Shown: piece after piece, positions 14,871 through 24,036 of the stretch
Layout of the letters: each line of letters opens with the position of its first letter
Position numbering within the stretch: the first letter of the stretch is position 1
Source: Marivivens donghaensis
GTDB lineage: Bacteria > Pseudomonadota > Alphaproteobacteria > Rhodobacterales > Rhodobacteraceae
Assembly (NCBI RefSeq): GCF_023541015.1
Contig: NZ_JALNPR010000001.1
Coordinates: 711,178-775,177 of the forward strand
DNA length: 64,000 nucleotides
Direction of reading: 5' to 3'
Position numbers and translations under genes: made by a program
Notes under the pieces: generated by a model
What the model saw: only the letters and a program-made list of their open reading frames with translations
Database searches by the model: none
Told to the model about the DNA's origin: nothing

Positions 14871-15902
14871 TTAAGCCCGAACCAGTGCGGGACCTGTGGA
14901 CTGACCCAAAACCAATTCGGCTTCAAAAAGGACAGTTTCAGGATCGCGGGTCGGATCATTGATCATTTGCAGCAGGATTTCGGCAGACTTTCGGCCAGCC
15001 TCACGAACAGAGGATCGTGTGGCTGTAAAGATCGGCACATCACCGCCGTTCCGTAGGTAGGACAACACGTCGTCGTGTGTGACGACTGACACGTCCTTGC
15101 CCATGATCAATCCGCGTTCTTCAATTGCGCGACGGACACCCAAGGCGCAGATCATTGAGGACACGAGGAAAGCCGTCGGTGGGTTGGGCTGGCTGAGCAG
15201 GGTCGCCGTCGTGTCATGCGCGAAAAGTTCGGTCATTTCGTGGCTACACATCAAAATCGGGTCGGGGGTCAGTCCGCGATTGTAGTGCGCGGCCTCATAC
15301 CCCTCGCGACGACGGAAGGCGAAATCCATCCTCTCGAGGCCATTTATCAAAGCAATTCGACGGTGACCGAGATCTAGCAAAAGTTCGGTGGCACGCTCAA
15401 ACGCACGGCGGTTATTCATGTCGACCCAAGAATAGGGATCAACCGCATTGGTGGCGCGACCGTGCACGACGAATGGGAGACCGATCTTTTTCAGCAGAGG
15501 AATACGGGGTTCATCCATCAGGGGGCCGTGGACCACAACGCCATCGACGGAGCCGCGAGATTTGATCTGACGGTAGGCCGCTTCCTCATTGTTATCCTCA
15601 ACGAGGGTCAGAACCATGTCGTAGCCTTCACGGGAATAAACCTCACCTGCGCCCGCGATAAAATCGCCGAAGACCGGGTTCACCATCTCATGCTTTGTCG
15701 ACACAGGGATCACGTGACCAATCGCCATTGTGCGACCCGTGGCGAGGCTGCGGGCACGTGTGTTGGGGCGGTAGTTATGTTCTTCTGCAGCGCGGCGAAC
15801 CTTTTCGCGCGTTTCTTCGGAAACCTCGGGGTAGCCGTTCAATGCGCGACTCACCGTGGTTTGGCTCAATCCGAGTTTTGTGGACAGCTCTTTGAGGTTC
15901 AT
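14871..15902 (-). CDS. aglR: LacI-family regulator of the alpha-glucoside operon (AglR type)
   Basis: The 343-residue repressor begins with a helix-turn-helix (LKELSTKLGLSQTTVSRALNGY, residues 3-24) and hinge (NYRPNTRARSLATGRT), followed by a periplasmic-binding-protein-like effector domain. It is divergent from aglE across 254 bases that contain two inverted copies of a LacI-type operator, one only eight bases before its own start codon, so autorepression is likely. The effector is probably an alpha-glucoside or a product of it. The symbol comes from the gene neighbourhood. Confidence 0.87.
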   Translation of the reverse strand: MNLKELSTKLGLSQTTVSRALNGYPEVSEETREKVRRAAEEHNYRPNTRARSLATGRTMAIGHVIPVSTKHEMVNPVFGDFIAGAGEVYSREGYDMVLTLVEDNNEEAAYRQIKSRGSVDGVVVHGPLMDEPRIPLLKKIGLPFVVHGRATNAVDPYSWVDMNNRRAFERATELLLDLGHRRIALINGLERMDFAFRRREGYEAAHYNRGLTPDPILMCSHEMTELFAHDTTATLLSQPNPPTAFLVSSMICALGVRRAIEERGLIMGKDVSVVTHDDVLSYLRNGGDVPIFTATRSSVREAGRKSAEILLQMINDPTRDPETVLFEAELVLGQSTGPALVRA

Positions 15903-15909
15903 TCGGTTT

Positions 15910-15921
15910 CCAAAGCGGTTT
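15910..15921. promoter_or_regulatory. Putative AglR operator O1
   Basis: CCAAAGCGGTTT contains the partial palindrome AAA-NCGN-TTT typical of LacI-family operators. It overlaps the leader of aglR just upstream of its ATG. Confidence 0.65.
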
Positions 15922-16039
15922 TAAATTTCAAAGCTCAGACTATCTGCGCCGCTTATTAACGTCAATTTAATGTGTATTTATTAATTTTCTGCAGGTGCGA
16001 AGGTGTTTTTCGGTATGTTAGCGCTATATCGGTGAATCA

Positions 16040-16091
16040 TTGACAGTGCCTTTTGAATGAGGCAATCGTTACACCAATCAAACCGCTTTGG
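16040..16091 (+). promoter_or_regulatory. aglE promoter region with AglR operator O2
   Basis: AAACCGCTTTGG at 16080-16091 is the exact reverse complement of O1. A related AATCGTT lies 16 bases upstream, and TTGACA at 16040-16045 could be a -35 element, although no good -10 is visible. The position, 65 bases before aglE, suits repression of the operon. Confidence 0.6.
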
Positions 16092-16156
16092 ATAAATTTG
16101 ATAGGCGGACTTGATCACATTCAAATCGTCGAGAGGCGGACTTGGGAGGAGAAACC

Positions 16157-17509
16157 ATGAAGAAATTTTACACCGGTGCTGCAGTTATCGCGCTGACTGC
16201 CACGATGGCTCACGCTGACGCACACCTGATTTTCGCTGAGGGCGAGGGTGCATTCAGCTGGGATAGCTACGCAGACTTCGCTGCTGGCCACGACTACGCA
16301 GGTAAGACCGTGACCATCTCTGGTCCGTGGATGTCGCCAGAAGCTGACTACTTCAACAACATGGTTGCATACTTTGAAGCAGCGACCGGCGCAGACGTTT
16401 CCTACGTTGGCTCTGACAGCTTTGAACAGCAGATCGTAATCGACGTTGAAGCAGGCGCTGCACCGAACCTCGCAGTATTCCCGCAGCCGGGTCTTGCCGC
16501 TTCGCTCGCAAGCCAAGGCAAACTGTCCCCGCTCGGTGCTGATGCACGTCAGTGGGTTCTGGACAACTACGCTGCTGGTCAGTCGTGGGTTGACCTCGGC
16601 ACCTATGACAATGCTGGTGCTGGCGATGACTTCTTTGGCTTCTTCTTCAACGTGAACCTGAAGTCGCTCGTTTGGTACGTCCCTGAGAACTTCGAAGATG
16701 CTGGCTACGAAGTGCCAACCTCGATGGAAGAACTCAAAGCACTGACCGATCAGATCGTTGCTGACGGTGGCACCCCGTGGTGTATCGGTCTGGGTTCGGG
16801 CGCAGCGACTGGCTGGCCGGCAACTGACTGGGTCGAAGACCTGATGCTCCGCACGCAGCCTGCATCTGTTTATGACGCATGGACCACAAACGAACTGCCG
16901 TTCAACTCGCCTGAAGTTATCGGTGCGATCGAAGAGTTCGGCGCATTCGCGAAGAACGACGCATACGTTGCTGGTGGCGCTGGCGCTGTAGCAACCACCG
17001 ACTTCCGTGACAGCCCGAAAGGCCTGTTCGACGCTCCGCCGGCTTGCTACATGCACCGTCAGGCTTCGTTCATTCCGGCGTTCTTCCCAGAAGGCACCGA
17101 AGTGGGCACCGATGCTGACTTCTTCTACTTCCCGTCCTACGCAGACAAAGACCTCGGCAACCCAGTTCTGGGCGGCGGTACTCTGATGGCTGTAACCAAC
17201 GCATCCGATGCGACCACTGGCTTCATGGAATTCCTGCAGACCCCGTTTGCACAAGAAGTCATGATGGCTCAGGGTGGCTTCCTCACACCGCACCTCGGCG
17301 TGAACAACGATGCATATGCATCGGCAGCGCTGAAATCGCAGGGTGAGATCCTTCAGGGCGCAACCACCTTCCGCTTTGACGGTTCCGACCTGATGCCGGG
17401 CGCTGTTGGCGCAGGTTCGTTCTGGACTGGCATGGTTGACTACGTTGGCGGCGCTTCCGCAGAAGACGTAGCGAACGCGATCCAGACGTCTTGGGACGCA
17501 ATTAAGTAA
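16157..17509 (+). CDS. aglE: Alpha-glucoside ABC transporter substrate-binding protein AglE
   Basis: The 450-residue protein has a signal peptide (MKKFYTGAAVIALTATMAHA, cut before DA) and a mature extracellular-solute-binding fold of the family that binds sucrose, trehalose and maltose. It delivers sugars in the periplasm to the AglFG-K permease. The ATG at 16157 follows GGGAGGAG. The coding sequence uses a markedly restricted codon set compared with its neighbours, as expected for an abundant protein. A perfect hairpin after the stop separates it from the permease genes and probably raises its relative expression. Confidence 0.93.
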   Translation: MKKFYTGAAVIALTATMAHADAHLIFAEGEGAFSWDSYADFAAGHDYAGKTVTISGPWMSPEADYFNNMVAYFEAATGADVSYVGSDSFEQQIVIDVEAGAAPNLAVFPQPGLAASLASQGKLSPLGADARQWVLDNYAAGQSWVDLGTYDNAGAGDDFFGFFFNVNLKSLVWYVPENFEDAGYEVPTSMEELKALTDQIVADGGTPWCIGLGSGAATGWPATDWVEDLMLRTQPASVYDAWTTNELPFNSPEVIGAIEEFGAFAKNDAYVAGGAGAVATTDFRDSPKGLFDAPPACYMHRQASFIPAFFPEGTEVGTDADFFYFPSYADKDLGNPVLGGGTLMAVTNASDATTGFMEFLQTPFAQEVMMAQGGFLTPHLGVNNDAYASAALKSQGEILQGATTFRFDGSDLMPGAVGAGSFWTGMVDYVGGASAEDVANAIQTSWDAIK

Positions 17510-17528
17510 TCATCGCTAGATGATCTAT

Positions 17529-17561
17529 GGGGCAACCTTTGCGTAAGGTTGCCCCTATTTT
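17529..17561 (+). terminator. Intra-operon hairpin between aglE and aglF
   Basis: An 11-bp perfect stem (17529-17539 with 17545-17555) with loop TGCGT is followed by TATTTTCT. It resembles the partial terminators or mRNA-stabilising hairpins that follow binding-protein genes in ABC operons. Confidence 0.8.
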
Positions 17562-17585
17562 CTACCGCTCAGGGGAGGGGCTGCC

Positions 17586-18830
17586 ATGAGTCCGGCGTTA
17601 CAGGGTTTAATCACCATTTTTATCGGCGTTGGCGGCTGTTTGGCCTATTTCTACGGCTCGAACATCTTTCTCGATAAGGTCCTTTTTCCAGCCAAAGGCA
17701 TTCACGCAGGGCGTAATATCAACCGCGCGAATATGGTGCGTCCATGGCTGTTTCTGATGCCCGCGCTCTTGGCGCTGGGGCTCTACCTTGCTTATCCCGT
17801 GGTCGAAACCTTCCGTTTGTCGCTGAGCGAACGCCTACCGGGCGGGGCCTCCCAATACGTTGGTTTTGACAACTATCGCCGCATGTTCGCTGAAGATAAA
17901 TTCTGGGAAGCGATGCGGAACAACCTTCTTTGGCTCCTCATTGTGCCTGCCGCGGCGACCGCGCTGGGGCTGTTGGTTGCGCAGCTGACCGACCGCATCA
18001 AATGGGGCAGCTTTGCAAAATCCCTGATCTTTATGCCGATGGCGATTTCCTTCGTTGGTGCGGCTGTGATCTTTAAATTGATCTATGACGCACGTCCTGC
18101 GGATCAGAACCAAATCGGTATCTTGAACGCGCTTTGGCTGCAGTTCGATGGCGGCTTCGGGTCTGTGCTCATCCTTCGAGTTCTTCCGGCCCTGATGTTC
18201 GCTGGTTTCGCCGCTGTTGTTGGCTATGCCGCCTACCTTGTTGGTCGTCCGATTGTGAAACCTGCTGCGCATGTTGTGGAAGGGATTGCCCTCAAACTCC
18301 TGCGTGTCGTCGGTGCCGTTCTGCTGTCTTGGGTTGCTGTTCTATCGGCGCTCAACGTGATTGATAGTGCGACCCTCGCGATGCCTTATGGTGAACAGCA
18401 AACGTGGCTGACCATTCCGTTCTGGAACAACTTCTTCCTGATGGTTGTGCTGATCTGGATCCAGACGGGCTTTGCCATGGTGATCCTCTCGGCGGCCCTT
18501 CGCGGTATTCCCGAAGATACGATTGAGGCCGCAATCATTGACGGCGCGAACCCGTTCCAGATCTTCTTTAAGATCAAAGTTCCACAAATCATGAACACGA
18601 TTGTCGTGGTTTGGACGACTATCACCATCGTTGTGCTGAAGGTGTTCGATATCGTCTTCGCCATGACCAACGGTCAGTGGGAGACGCAGGTCCTCGCCAA
18701 TTACATGTATGACAAACTCTTCCGCTCGAATGACTGGGGTGTCGGGTCGGCCTCTGCGATGATCATTATGCTGCTCGTCACACCGATCCTCGTTTGGAAC
18801 GTCTATAATGCTCGCAAGGAGATGCGCTGA
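17586..18830 (+). CDS. aglF: Alpha-glucoside ABC transporter permease AglF
   Basis: The 414-residue MalF-type permease has membrane helices throughout and the cytoplasmic EAA loop EDTIEAAIIDGANPFQIFFKIKVPQI near residues 316-341, which contacts the ATPase. Between the second and the EAA-containing helices it carries an extra pair of hydrophobic segments (about residues 195-265), making it longer than a typical permease of this class. It is preceded by AGGGGAGGGG, and its stop overlaps the aglG start by one base. Confidence 0.93.
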   Translation: MSPALQGLITIFIGVGGCLAYFYGSNIFLDKVLFPAKGIHAGRNINRANMVRPWLFLMPALLALGLYLAYPVVETFRLSLSERLPGGASQYVGFDNYRRMFAEDKFWEAMRNNLLWLLIVPAAATALGLLVAQLTDRIKWGSFAKSLIFMPMAISFVGAAVIFKLIYDARPADQNQIGILNALWLQFDGGFGSVLILRVLPALMFAGFAAVVGYAAYLVGRPIVKPAAHVVEGIALKLLRVVGAVLLSWVAVLSALNVIDSATLAMPYGEQQTWLTIPFWNNFFLMVVLIWIQTGFAMVILSAALRGIPEDTIEAAIIDGANPFQIFFKIKVPQIMNTIVVVWTTITIVVLKVFDIVFAMTNGQWETQVLANYMYDKLFRSNDWGVGSASAMIIMLLVTPILVWNVYNARKEMR

Positions 18831-20158
18831 TGGACAACATCGCAGGCACCAAATCCTCGCTCAATTGGGCGGTCCATATTTCAGTCGTTCTGCTGGTTGT
18901 TCTGTGGATTTTTCCAACCGTTGGTCTGTTTGTTTCGTCCTTCCGTACGGCAGATCAGATTTCGACCTCTGGTTGGTGGAAAGCTCTCTTCCCTAGCGAA
19001 CAGAGCTTGACGCTCCGTGCGGCAGATCCGGATGATTTCGCCGTTCAGCAGGCGGACGGAACTTGGGTCGTATCGGGGAACCTTTTTGAGGGTGGAACTG
19101 AAGCAGAGATTTCCCGTTGGGGATCGTCGTCCCGCGAAATTTCCGCTTATGCAGCGGGTGAGGCTGCTGATTTAGGTGATGGCGAGAGCTTTGCTGTTGA
19201 GGCCAATGGCGATTACGTTTGGTCCTCTGTGGATCAACCTTCGGGCCGTGGTCAGCGCGTCTTTGTGACGGCTGTCACACCTCCTGAATTTACACTTGAG
19301 AACTATGACACCGTTCTGGGTCAAGGCGTAGTTCAATCGCTGCTGGTCTATATTGTGGCTGCAGTCATCGTGGGGACAGTTGCTGGATTTTCCGCCCGTT
19401 CGCTACGTCCCGATCATACGCGGTCTGCGGTTATCGTGTTCGGTTTTGGTTCTCTGATACTGTTGTCGGTCATTTTTGGTCTCGGTACGGGGCAGGGTGG
19501 CGGACAAGCCAGTGATGACATGGCAAAGGCGTTCTTTAACACGCTCACCGTGACCATTCCCGCAACGATCATCCCGATTACCATCGCGGCTTTCGCAGCC
19601 TATGCGCTGGCTTGGATGGATTTCCCTGGGCGAGCCCTCTTGATCGCAGCAATTGTGGGTCTATTGGTCGTACCGCTACAGCTGGCGCTTATCCCGCTCT
19701 TGCGTCTGCACCTCGAGATTGGGATCGGCAAAGGGTATCTGGGCGTTTGGTTGGCGCACACGGGCTTTGGTATGCCTCTCGCGATTTATCTGCTGCGCAA
19801 CTATATGGCTGGCCTTCCGCGGGATATCATTGAAAACGCTCGTGTAGACGGTGCAACCGATTTCCAGATCTTTACCCGTATCATTCTGCCACTGTCATTC
19901 CCCGCGCTCGCATCTTTCGCGATCTTCCAGTTCCTCTGGACTTGGAACGACCTGCTCGTGGCTCTCGTGTTCCTGATCGATAGCTCGGGCAACACCACTG
20001 TTATGACCCGTCAAATCGTAGAGCTCTTGGGCACACGTGGCGGCAACTGGGAAATTCTTGCGACGGCGGCCTTTGTGTCGATCTCTGTGCCGCTGATCGT
20101 CTTCTTCGCTATGCAAAAATACCTCGTGCGAGGCCTCCTCGCCGGATCCGTGAAATAA
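18830..20158 (+). CDS. aglG: Alpha-glucoside ABC transporter permease AglG
   Basis: This MalG-type permease of 442 residues has its first membrane helix at about 14-37, a polar segment of roughly 110 residues probably in the periplasm (about 45-160), then the remaining helices. Its EAA loop is PRDIIENARVDGATDFQIFTRIILPLS near residues 329-355. It pairs with AglF to form the membrane channel. The start overlaps the aglF stop, so the two are probably translated together. The periplasmic insertion could serve docking of AglE. Confidence 0.93.
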   Translation: MDNIAGTKSSLNWAVHISVVLLVVLWIFPTVGLFVSSFRTADQISTSGWWKALFPSEQSLTLRAADPDDFAVQQADGTWVVSGNLFEGGTEAEISRWGSSSREISAYAAGEAADLGDGESFAVEANGDYVWSSVDQPSGRGQRVFVTAVTPPEFTLENYDTVLGQGVVQSLLVYIVAAVIVGTVAGFSARSLRPDHTRSAVIVFGFGSLILLSVIFGLGTGQGGGQASDDMAKAFFNTLTVTIPATIIPITIAAFAAYALAWMDFPGRALLIAAIVGLLVVPLQLALIPLLRLHLEIGIGKGYLGVWLAHTGFGMPLAIYLLRNYMAGLPRDIIENARVDGATDFQIFTRIILPLSFPALASFAIFQFLWTWNDLLVALVFLIDSSGNTTVMTRQIVELLGTRGGNWEILATAAFVSISVPLIVFFAMQKYLVRGLLAGSVK

Positions 20159-20169
20159 GGACTACTGAA

Positions 20170-21813
20170 ATGAGCAAGGCACCTATTGTGTCGAACACGC
20201 AGGACAAAGACTGGTGGCGAGGGGCCGTTATTTACCAGATTTATCCCCGCAGCTATCAAGACAGCAACGGCGACGGCATTGGCGATCTCTTGGGCATCGT
20301 CCAGCGTTTGCCCTATATCGCCTCGCTTGGCGTTGATGCGATCTGGATTTCGCCGTTCTTTACTTCCCCGATGAAGGATTTCGGCTACGACGTTTCGGAC
20401 TATTGTGACGTTGATCCGATGTTCGGATCGCTCGCTGATTTTGATGCGGTGATTGAGACTGCGCATAGCCTCGGCATTCGCGTGATGATCGACCTTGTTC
20501 TGTCGCACACGTCGGATGTCCACCCGTGGTTCGTCGAGAGCCGCCAGAGCCGGGATAATGATAAGGCCGATTGGTATGTCTGGTCTGACCCGAAACCAGA
20601 TGGCACCGCGCCGAACAACTGGTTGTCGATCTTCGGTGGCTCCGCATGGCAGTGGGATGCGCGTCGCGAGCAATATTATCTGCACAACTTCCTTGTGTCG
20701 CAGCCCGACCTGAACTTCCACAATCTAAAGGTTCAAGAGGCGCTTTTGGACGTGGGTCGGTTCTGGCTGAACCGAGGTGTTGATGGATTCCGCCTCGACA
20801 CCATTAACTTCTACATGCACGATGAGCAGCTTCGCGATAACCCGCCACTGCCCAAAGAGATGCGGAATGCGACCATCGCGCCGTCGGTGAACCCGTATAA
20901 CCACCAAGAGCACCTTTACGACAAGAACCACCCGAAGAACCTTGATTTCCTTCGTAAACTTCGCGCCGTGATGGAGCCGTTTGGCGCCGCTGCGGTAGGT
21001 GAGGTTGGTGATGCGCAGCGTGGTCTAGAGATCATGGGGCAATACACCCGTGGCAATGACGCCATGCAGATGTGCTACGCGTTTGAACTGCTGTCTGGCG
21101 CACGTCCGACGGCGCAATCTGTGGCTGACGTTATGGCGAAAGTCGACGAAGTTGCCGCTGACGGCTGGGCCTGCTGGGCCTATTCGAACCACGACGTTGT
21201 GCGCCACGTCACCCGTTGGGGCCTGACCCCTGCTGCATCCCGCCTCTTCACAACGATGATGATGTGTCTGCGCGGATCGGTCTGTATCTATCAAGGCGAA
21301 GAACTGGGTCTTCCAGAGGCTGATGTTGCGTTTGAGGACCTGCAAGACCCTTACGGCATCGAATTCTGGCCCGAGTTCAAAGGCCGCGATGGTTGCCGCA
21401 CGCCGATGGTTTGGGAGCAGGATAATGCAAGCGGTGGTTTTACCAATGGTAAACCGTGGCTTCCGGTGTCCAGCGAACACCTTGGCCTGTCGGTCGAGCC
21501 GCAGGAAAAAGATCCGGCAGGCTTGATCCATCACTACCGCAAAGCGATCGCATTCCGTCACGCTCATGAAGCGCTGAAATCTGGCGCGTCGACACCACTC
21601 GAAGTGAACGGCGATATCGTCAGCTTTGCACGATCTGCGGGTGACACGACGATCTATTGCGCGTTCAATATGAGCGACACGCCGTCTGATTTGGCAGCCC
21701 CGTCTGGGGAATGGTTGCCAATTGGTGGCGAACTGGGTGGTGCTCATGTTGCACCCGACGGCGCGCTGCACTTGGGGCCTTGGCAGCCCTATATCGCGCT
21801 CAAGCGGACCTAA
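20170..21813 (+). CDS. aglA: Alpha-glucosidase AglA (GH13)
   Basis: AglA hydrolyses imported alpha-glucosides in the cytoplasm; no signal peptide is present. The 547-residue enzyme has the GH13 barrel signatures: VDAIWISPFFTSPMKDFGYDVSDYCD (region I area), the nucleophile Asp210 in GVDGFRLDTINF, the acid/base Glu278 in AVGEVGD and Asp342 in YSNHDVVR. It belongs to the oligo-1,6-glucosidase/alpha-glucosidase subfamily that acts on sucrose, maltose and trehalulose-type sugars. It is 11 bases downstream of aglG and 15 upstream of aglK. The product glucose would feed the nearby Glk. Confidence 0.93.
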   Translation: MSKAPIVSNTQDKDWWRGAVIYQIYPRSYQDSNGDGIGDLLGIVQRLPYIASLGVDAIWISPFFTSPMKDFGYDVSDYCDVDPMFGSLADFDAVIETAHSLGIRVMIDLVLSHTSDVHPWFVESRQSRDNDKADWYVWSDPKPDGTAPNNWLSIFGGSAWQWDARREQYYLHNFLVSQPDLNFHNLKVQEALLDVGRFWLNRGVDGFRLDTINFYMHDEQLRDNPPLPKEMRNATIAPSVNPYNHQEHLYDKNHPKNLDFLRKLRAVMEPFGAAAVGEVGDAQRGLEIMGQYTRGNDAMQMCYAFELLSGARPTAQSVADVMAKVDEVAADGWACWAYSNHDVVRHVTRWGLTPAASRLFTTMMMCLRGSVCIYQGEELGLPEADVAFEDLQDPYGIEFWPEFKGRDGCRTPMVWEQDNASGGFTNGKPWLPVSSEHLGLSVEPQEKDPAGLIHHYRKAIAFRHAHEALKSGASTPLEVNGDIVSFARSAGDTTIYCAFNMSDTPSDLAAPSGEWLPIGGELGGAHVAPDGALHLGPWQPYIALKRT

Positions 21814-21828
21814 GGGGAGGGGAAACAC

Positions 21829-22920
21829 ATGGCCGATCTCAAACTTACGGATGTTGCCAAGGTCTATGGTGGCGGCGTTGAGGTTCTAAAGAACATCAAC
21901 CTCGACATCAAAGAAGGCGAGCTAATCGTTTTCGTAGGCCCATCAGGCTGCGGGAAATCCACGCTTCTTCGTATGATCGCAGGTCTGGAAAATATCAGCG
22001 GTGGCACGTTGGAAATCGGTGGACAGGTCGTGAACGACATTCCGCCTGCGCAGCGCGGGATCGCCATGGTGTTCCAATCCTACGCGCTCTATCCGCATAT
22101 GACGGTGCGCGATAACATGTCCTTTGCGCTGAAAATCGCAAAGAAATCTGCGGAAGAGATTGATGCGGCTGTGAACAAGGCTGCGAAAATCCTTCAGTTG
22201 GAGCCGTATCTTGATCGCCTGCCCAAGGCGCTCTCGGGCGGTCAGCGTCAGCGTGTCGCCATCGGTCGCGCGATTGTTCGCGACCCGCAGGTGTACCTGT
22301 TTGACGAACCGCTCTCGAACCTCGATGCGGCGCTGCGCGTGGCAACACGGATTGAGATCGCTCAGTTGAAAGAGGCGATGCCTGAATCGACCATGATCTA
22401 CGTGACCCACGATCAGGTCGAAGCGATGACTCTTGCGTCGCGTATCGTTGTTCTCGCGAACAAAGGGATCGCGCAGGTTGGTACGCCATTGGAGCTCTAT
22501 GAGCGGCCAGAAAACGAATTTGTGGCGCAATTCATCGGCTCTCCTGCGATGAACCTGTTGGCTGGCGAAATTGTTGGAACGGGTGCGCAGACAACAGTGA
22601 AACTAGCAACGGGCGGCACGGCTATCTCGGCGGTTCCAACGAGCACAGCGGATATGGGGCTCAAGGTGAATATCGGTGTCCGTCCAGAGGACATGGTGCC
22701 GTGCGAGGACTGCGATGCGATCTACACGGGCAAAGTCGATATTCTCGAAGCTCTGGGCGAGGTCACCTTGCTCTATTTCGAAAAGAACGGTGCTGCTGAT
22801 CCTGTGATCGGCAAGCTGCCCGGCATTCACGCCGATATGCGTGGTCAGACTGTCAGCCTAAGGGCGGTGCCTGAAAAGGTGCAGATCTTCCACAACGGAA
22901 AATCGCTCTACTACCGCTAA
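21829..22920 (+). CDS. aglK: Alpha-glucoside ABC transporter ATPase AglK
   Basis: The 363-residue MalK/UgpC-type ATPase has Walker A GPSGCGKST (about 37-45), the Q-loop FQSYALYPHMT, signature LSGGQRQRVAIGRA, Walker B YLFDEPLSNLD and the switch His in VTHDQVEAM, followed by a regulatory OB-type C-terminal domain. It powers AglFG. A GGGGAGGGG precedes the ATG. A strong bidirectional terminator closes the operon. Confidence 0.94.
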   Translation: MADLKLTDVAKVYGGGVEVLKNINLDIKEGELIVFVGPSGCGKSTLLRMIAGLENISGGTLEIGGQVVNDIPPAQRGIAMVFQSYALYPHMTVRDNMSFALKIAKKSAEEIDAAVNKAAKILQLEPYLDRLPKALSGGQRQRVAIGRAIVRDPQVYLFDEPLSNLDAALRVATRIEIAQLKEAMPESTMIYVTHDQVEAMTLASRIVVLANKGIAQVGTPLELYERPENEFVAQFIGSPAMNLLAGEIVGTGAQTTVKLATGGTAISAVPTSTADMGLKVNIGVRPEDMVPCEDCDAIYTGKVDILEALGEVTLLYFEKNGAADPVIGKLPGIHADMRGQTVSLRAVPEKVQIFHNGKSLYYR

Positions 22921-22926
22921 ACGAAA

Positions 22927-22953
22927 AACGGGCCCGCGAGGGCCCGTTTCTTT
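22927..22953. terminator. Bidirectional terminator between aglK and the one-carbon operon
   Basis: A 9-bp perfect stem (22927-22935 with 22940-22948) with loop GCGA has T-rich flanks in both directions, so it can end aglK on the plus strand and the methyltransferase gene on the minus strand. Confidence 0.88.
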
Positions 22954-22972
22954 TGGGTGTGTTCCCAGAGGG

Positions 22973-24025
22973 TTAGCCGCGACGGCGACCACCGCGACGA
23001 CGACCGTCGCCTTCAGCGCCAGCAGCCGACGGAGGCTTGTTAAAGCGGATCCAGTCACCACCGTGCGGATCGTTGTTGGTCAGCAGGTTCGCTGCGCGGA
23101 TTGCTTCCATCTCTTTACCGGGACGGGATTGGGTCGAACCCAAACCAGTCAACTGGCAGAAGGTTTCCAGATCGATGTCATCAGGAACGATGATGCCAGC
23201 GGCAGCCAGTTCCAGTTTCTTTTCTTCGATCTTCGATGCCGCGACAGGCAGGGCGCATGGGTTCATGATCGCAGAGGTCATGCCTGCACCCATAGCCATC
23301 GGCAGGAACGCGTTGTTGATGCCGTGACGGTTCGGCAGACCGAACGAAATGTTCGATGCGCCGCAAGTCGTGTTCACGCCCAGCTCTTCGCGCAGACGAC
23401 GGACGAGGGCGAATACTTGGTTACCAGCGGTCGCCATCGCGCCGATCGGCATAACGAGCGGGTCAACAACGATGTCGTAGGCAGGGATGCCAAAGTCAGC
23501 AGCGCGCTGAACGATTTTCTTTGCCACTTCGAAACGAACGTCTGGGTCTTCGGAGATACCAGTGTCGTCGTTCGAGATCGCAACAACAGGAACGTTGTAT
23601 TTCTTAACCAGCGGCAGAACGAATTCCAGACGCTCTTCTTCGCCCGTGACCGAGTTCAATAGCGGACGGCCTTTGGCAGCCTGAAGACCCGCTTCTAGAG
23701 CAGCAGGAACCGAGGAGTCGATGCAGATCGGGCAATCGGTCAGGCCCTGAACCAGTTCGATCATTTTGACCATGAGCGGCGGCTCTGTCTCGTTCGGGTT
23801 CGGGTTGGAGTTGTAGACAACGCCAGCGTTGATATCGAGGATGTTCGCACCAGCAGCAACCTGTGCCAGTGCGTCCTTCTCAACGGTCGAGAAATCGCCT
23901 GCTTCCAGTTCAGCAGCCAGTTTCTTGCGGCCCGTAGGGTTGATCCGTTCACCAATCACACAGAACGGCTGGTCAAAGCCGATAATGGCGGTTTTCGATG
24001 CGGATTCGACGATAGTGCGGGTCAT
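22973..24025 (-). CDS. Methyltetrahydrofolate:corrinoid methyltransferase-like protein (pterin-binding domain)
   Basis: The 350-residue protein has the pterin-binding TIM-barrel fold shared by dihydropteroate synthase and methyl-THF:corrinoid methyltransferases: FCVIGERINPTGRKKL near residues 20-35, ANILDINAGV near 63, CPICIDSS near 100 and GASNISFGLPNR near 225. It probably moves a methyl group between tetrahydrofolate and a corrinoid protein. The tail after residue 330 is glycine- and arginine-rich (RRRGGRRRG), an unusual end for this fold. It is the last gene of a three-gene unit with an MTHFR-like enzyme and a small virulence-factor-domain protein. The corrinoid partner is not in view. 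The ATG at 24025 follows AAGGA. Confidence 0.85.
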   Translation of the reverse strand: MTRTIVESASKTAIIGFDQPFCVIGERINPTGRKKLAAELEAGDFSTVEKDALAQVAAGANILDINAGVVYNSNPNPNETEPPLMVKMIELVQGLTDCPICIDSSVPAALEAGLQAAKGRPLLNSVTGEEERLEFVLPLVKKYNVPVVAISNDDTGISEDPDVRFEVAKKIVQRAADFGIPAYDIVVDPLVMPIGAMATAGNQVFALVRRLREELGVNTTCGASNISFGLPNRHGINNAFLPMAMGAGMTSAIMNPCALPVAASKIEEKKLELAAAGIIVPDDIDLETFCQLTGLGSTQSRPGKEMEAIRAANLLTNNDPHGGDWIRFNKPPSAAGAEGDGRRRGGRRRG

Positions 24026-24036
24026 ACTGACTGTCC

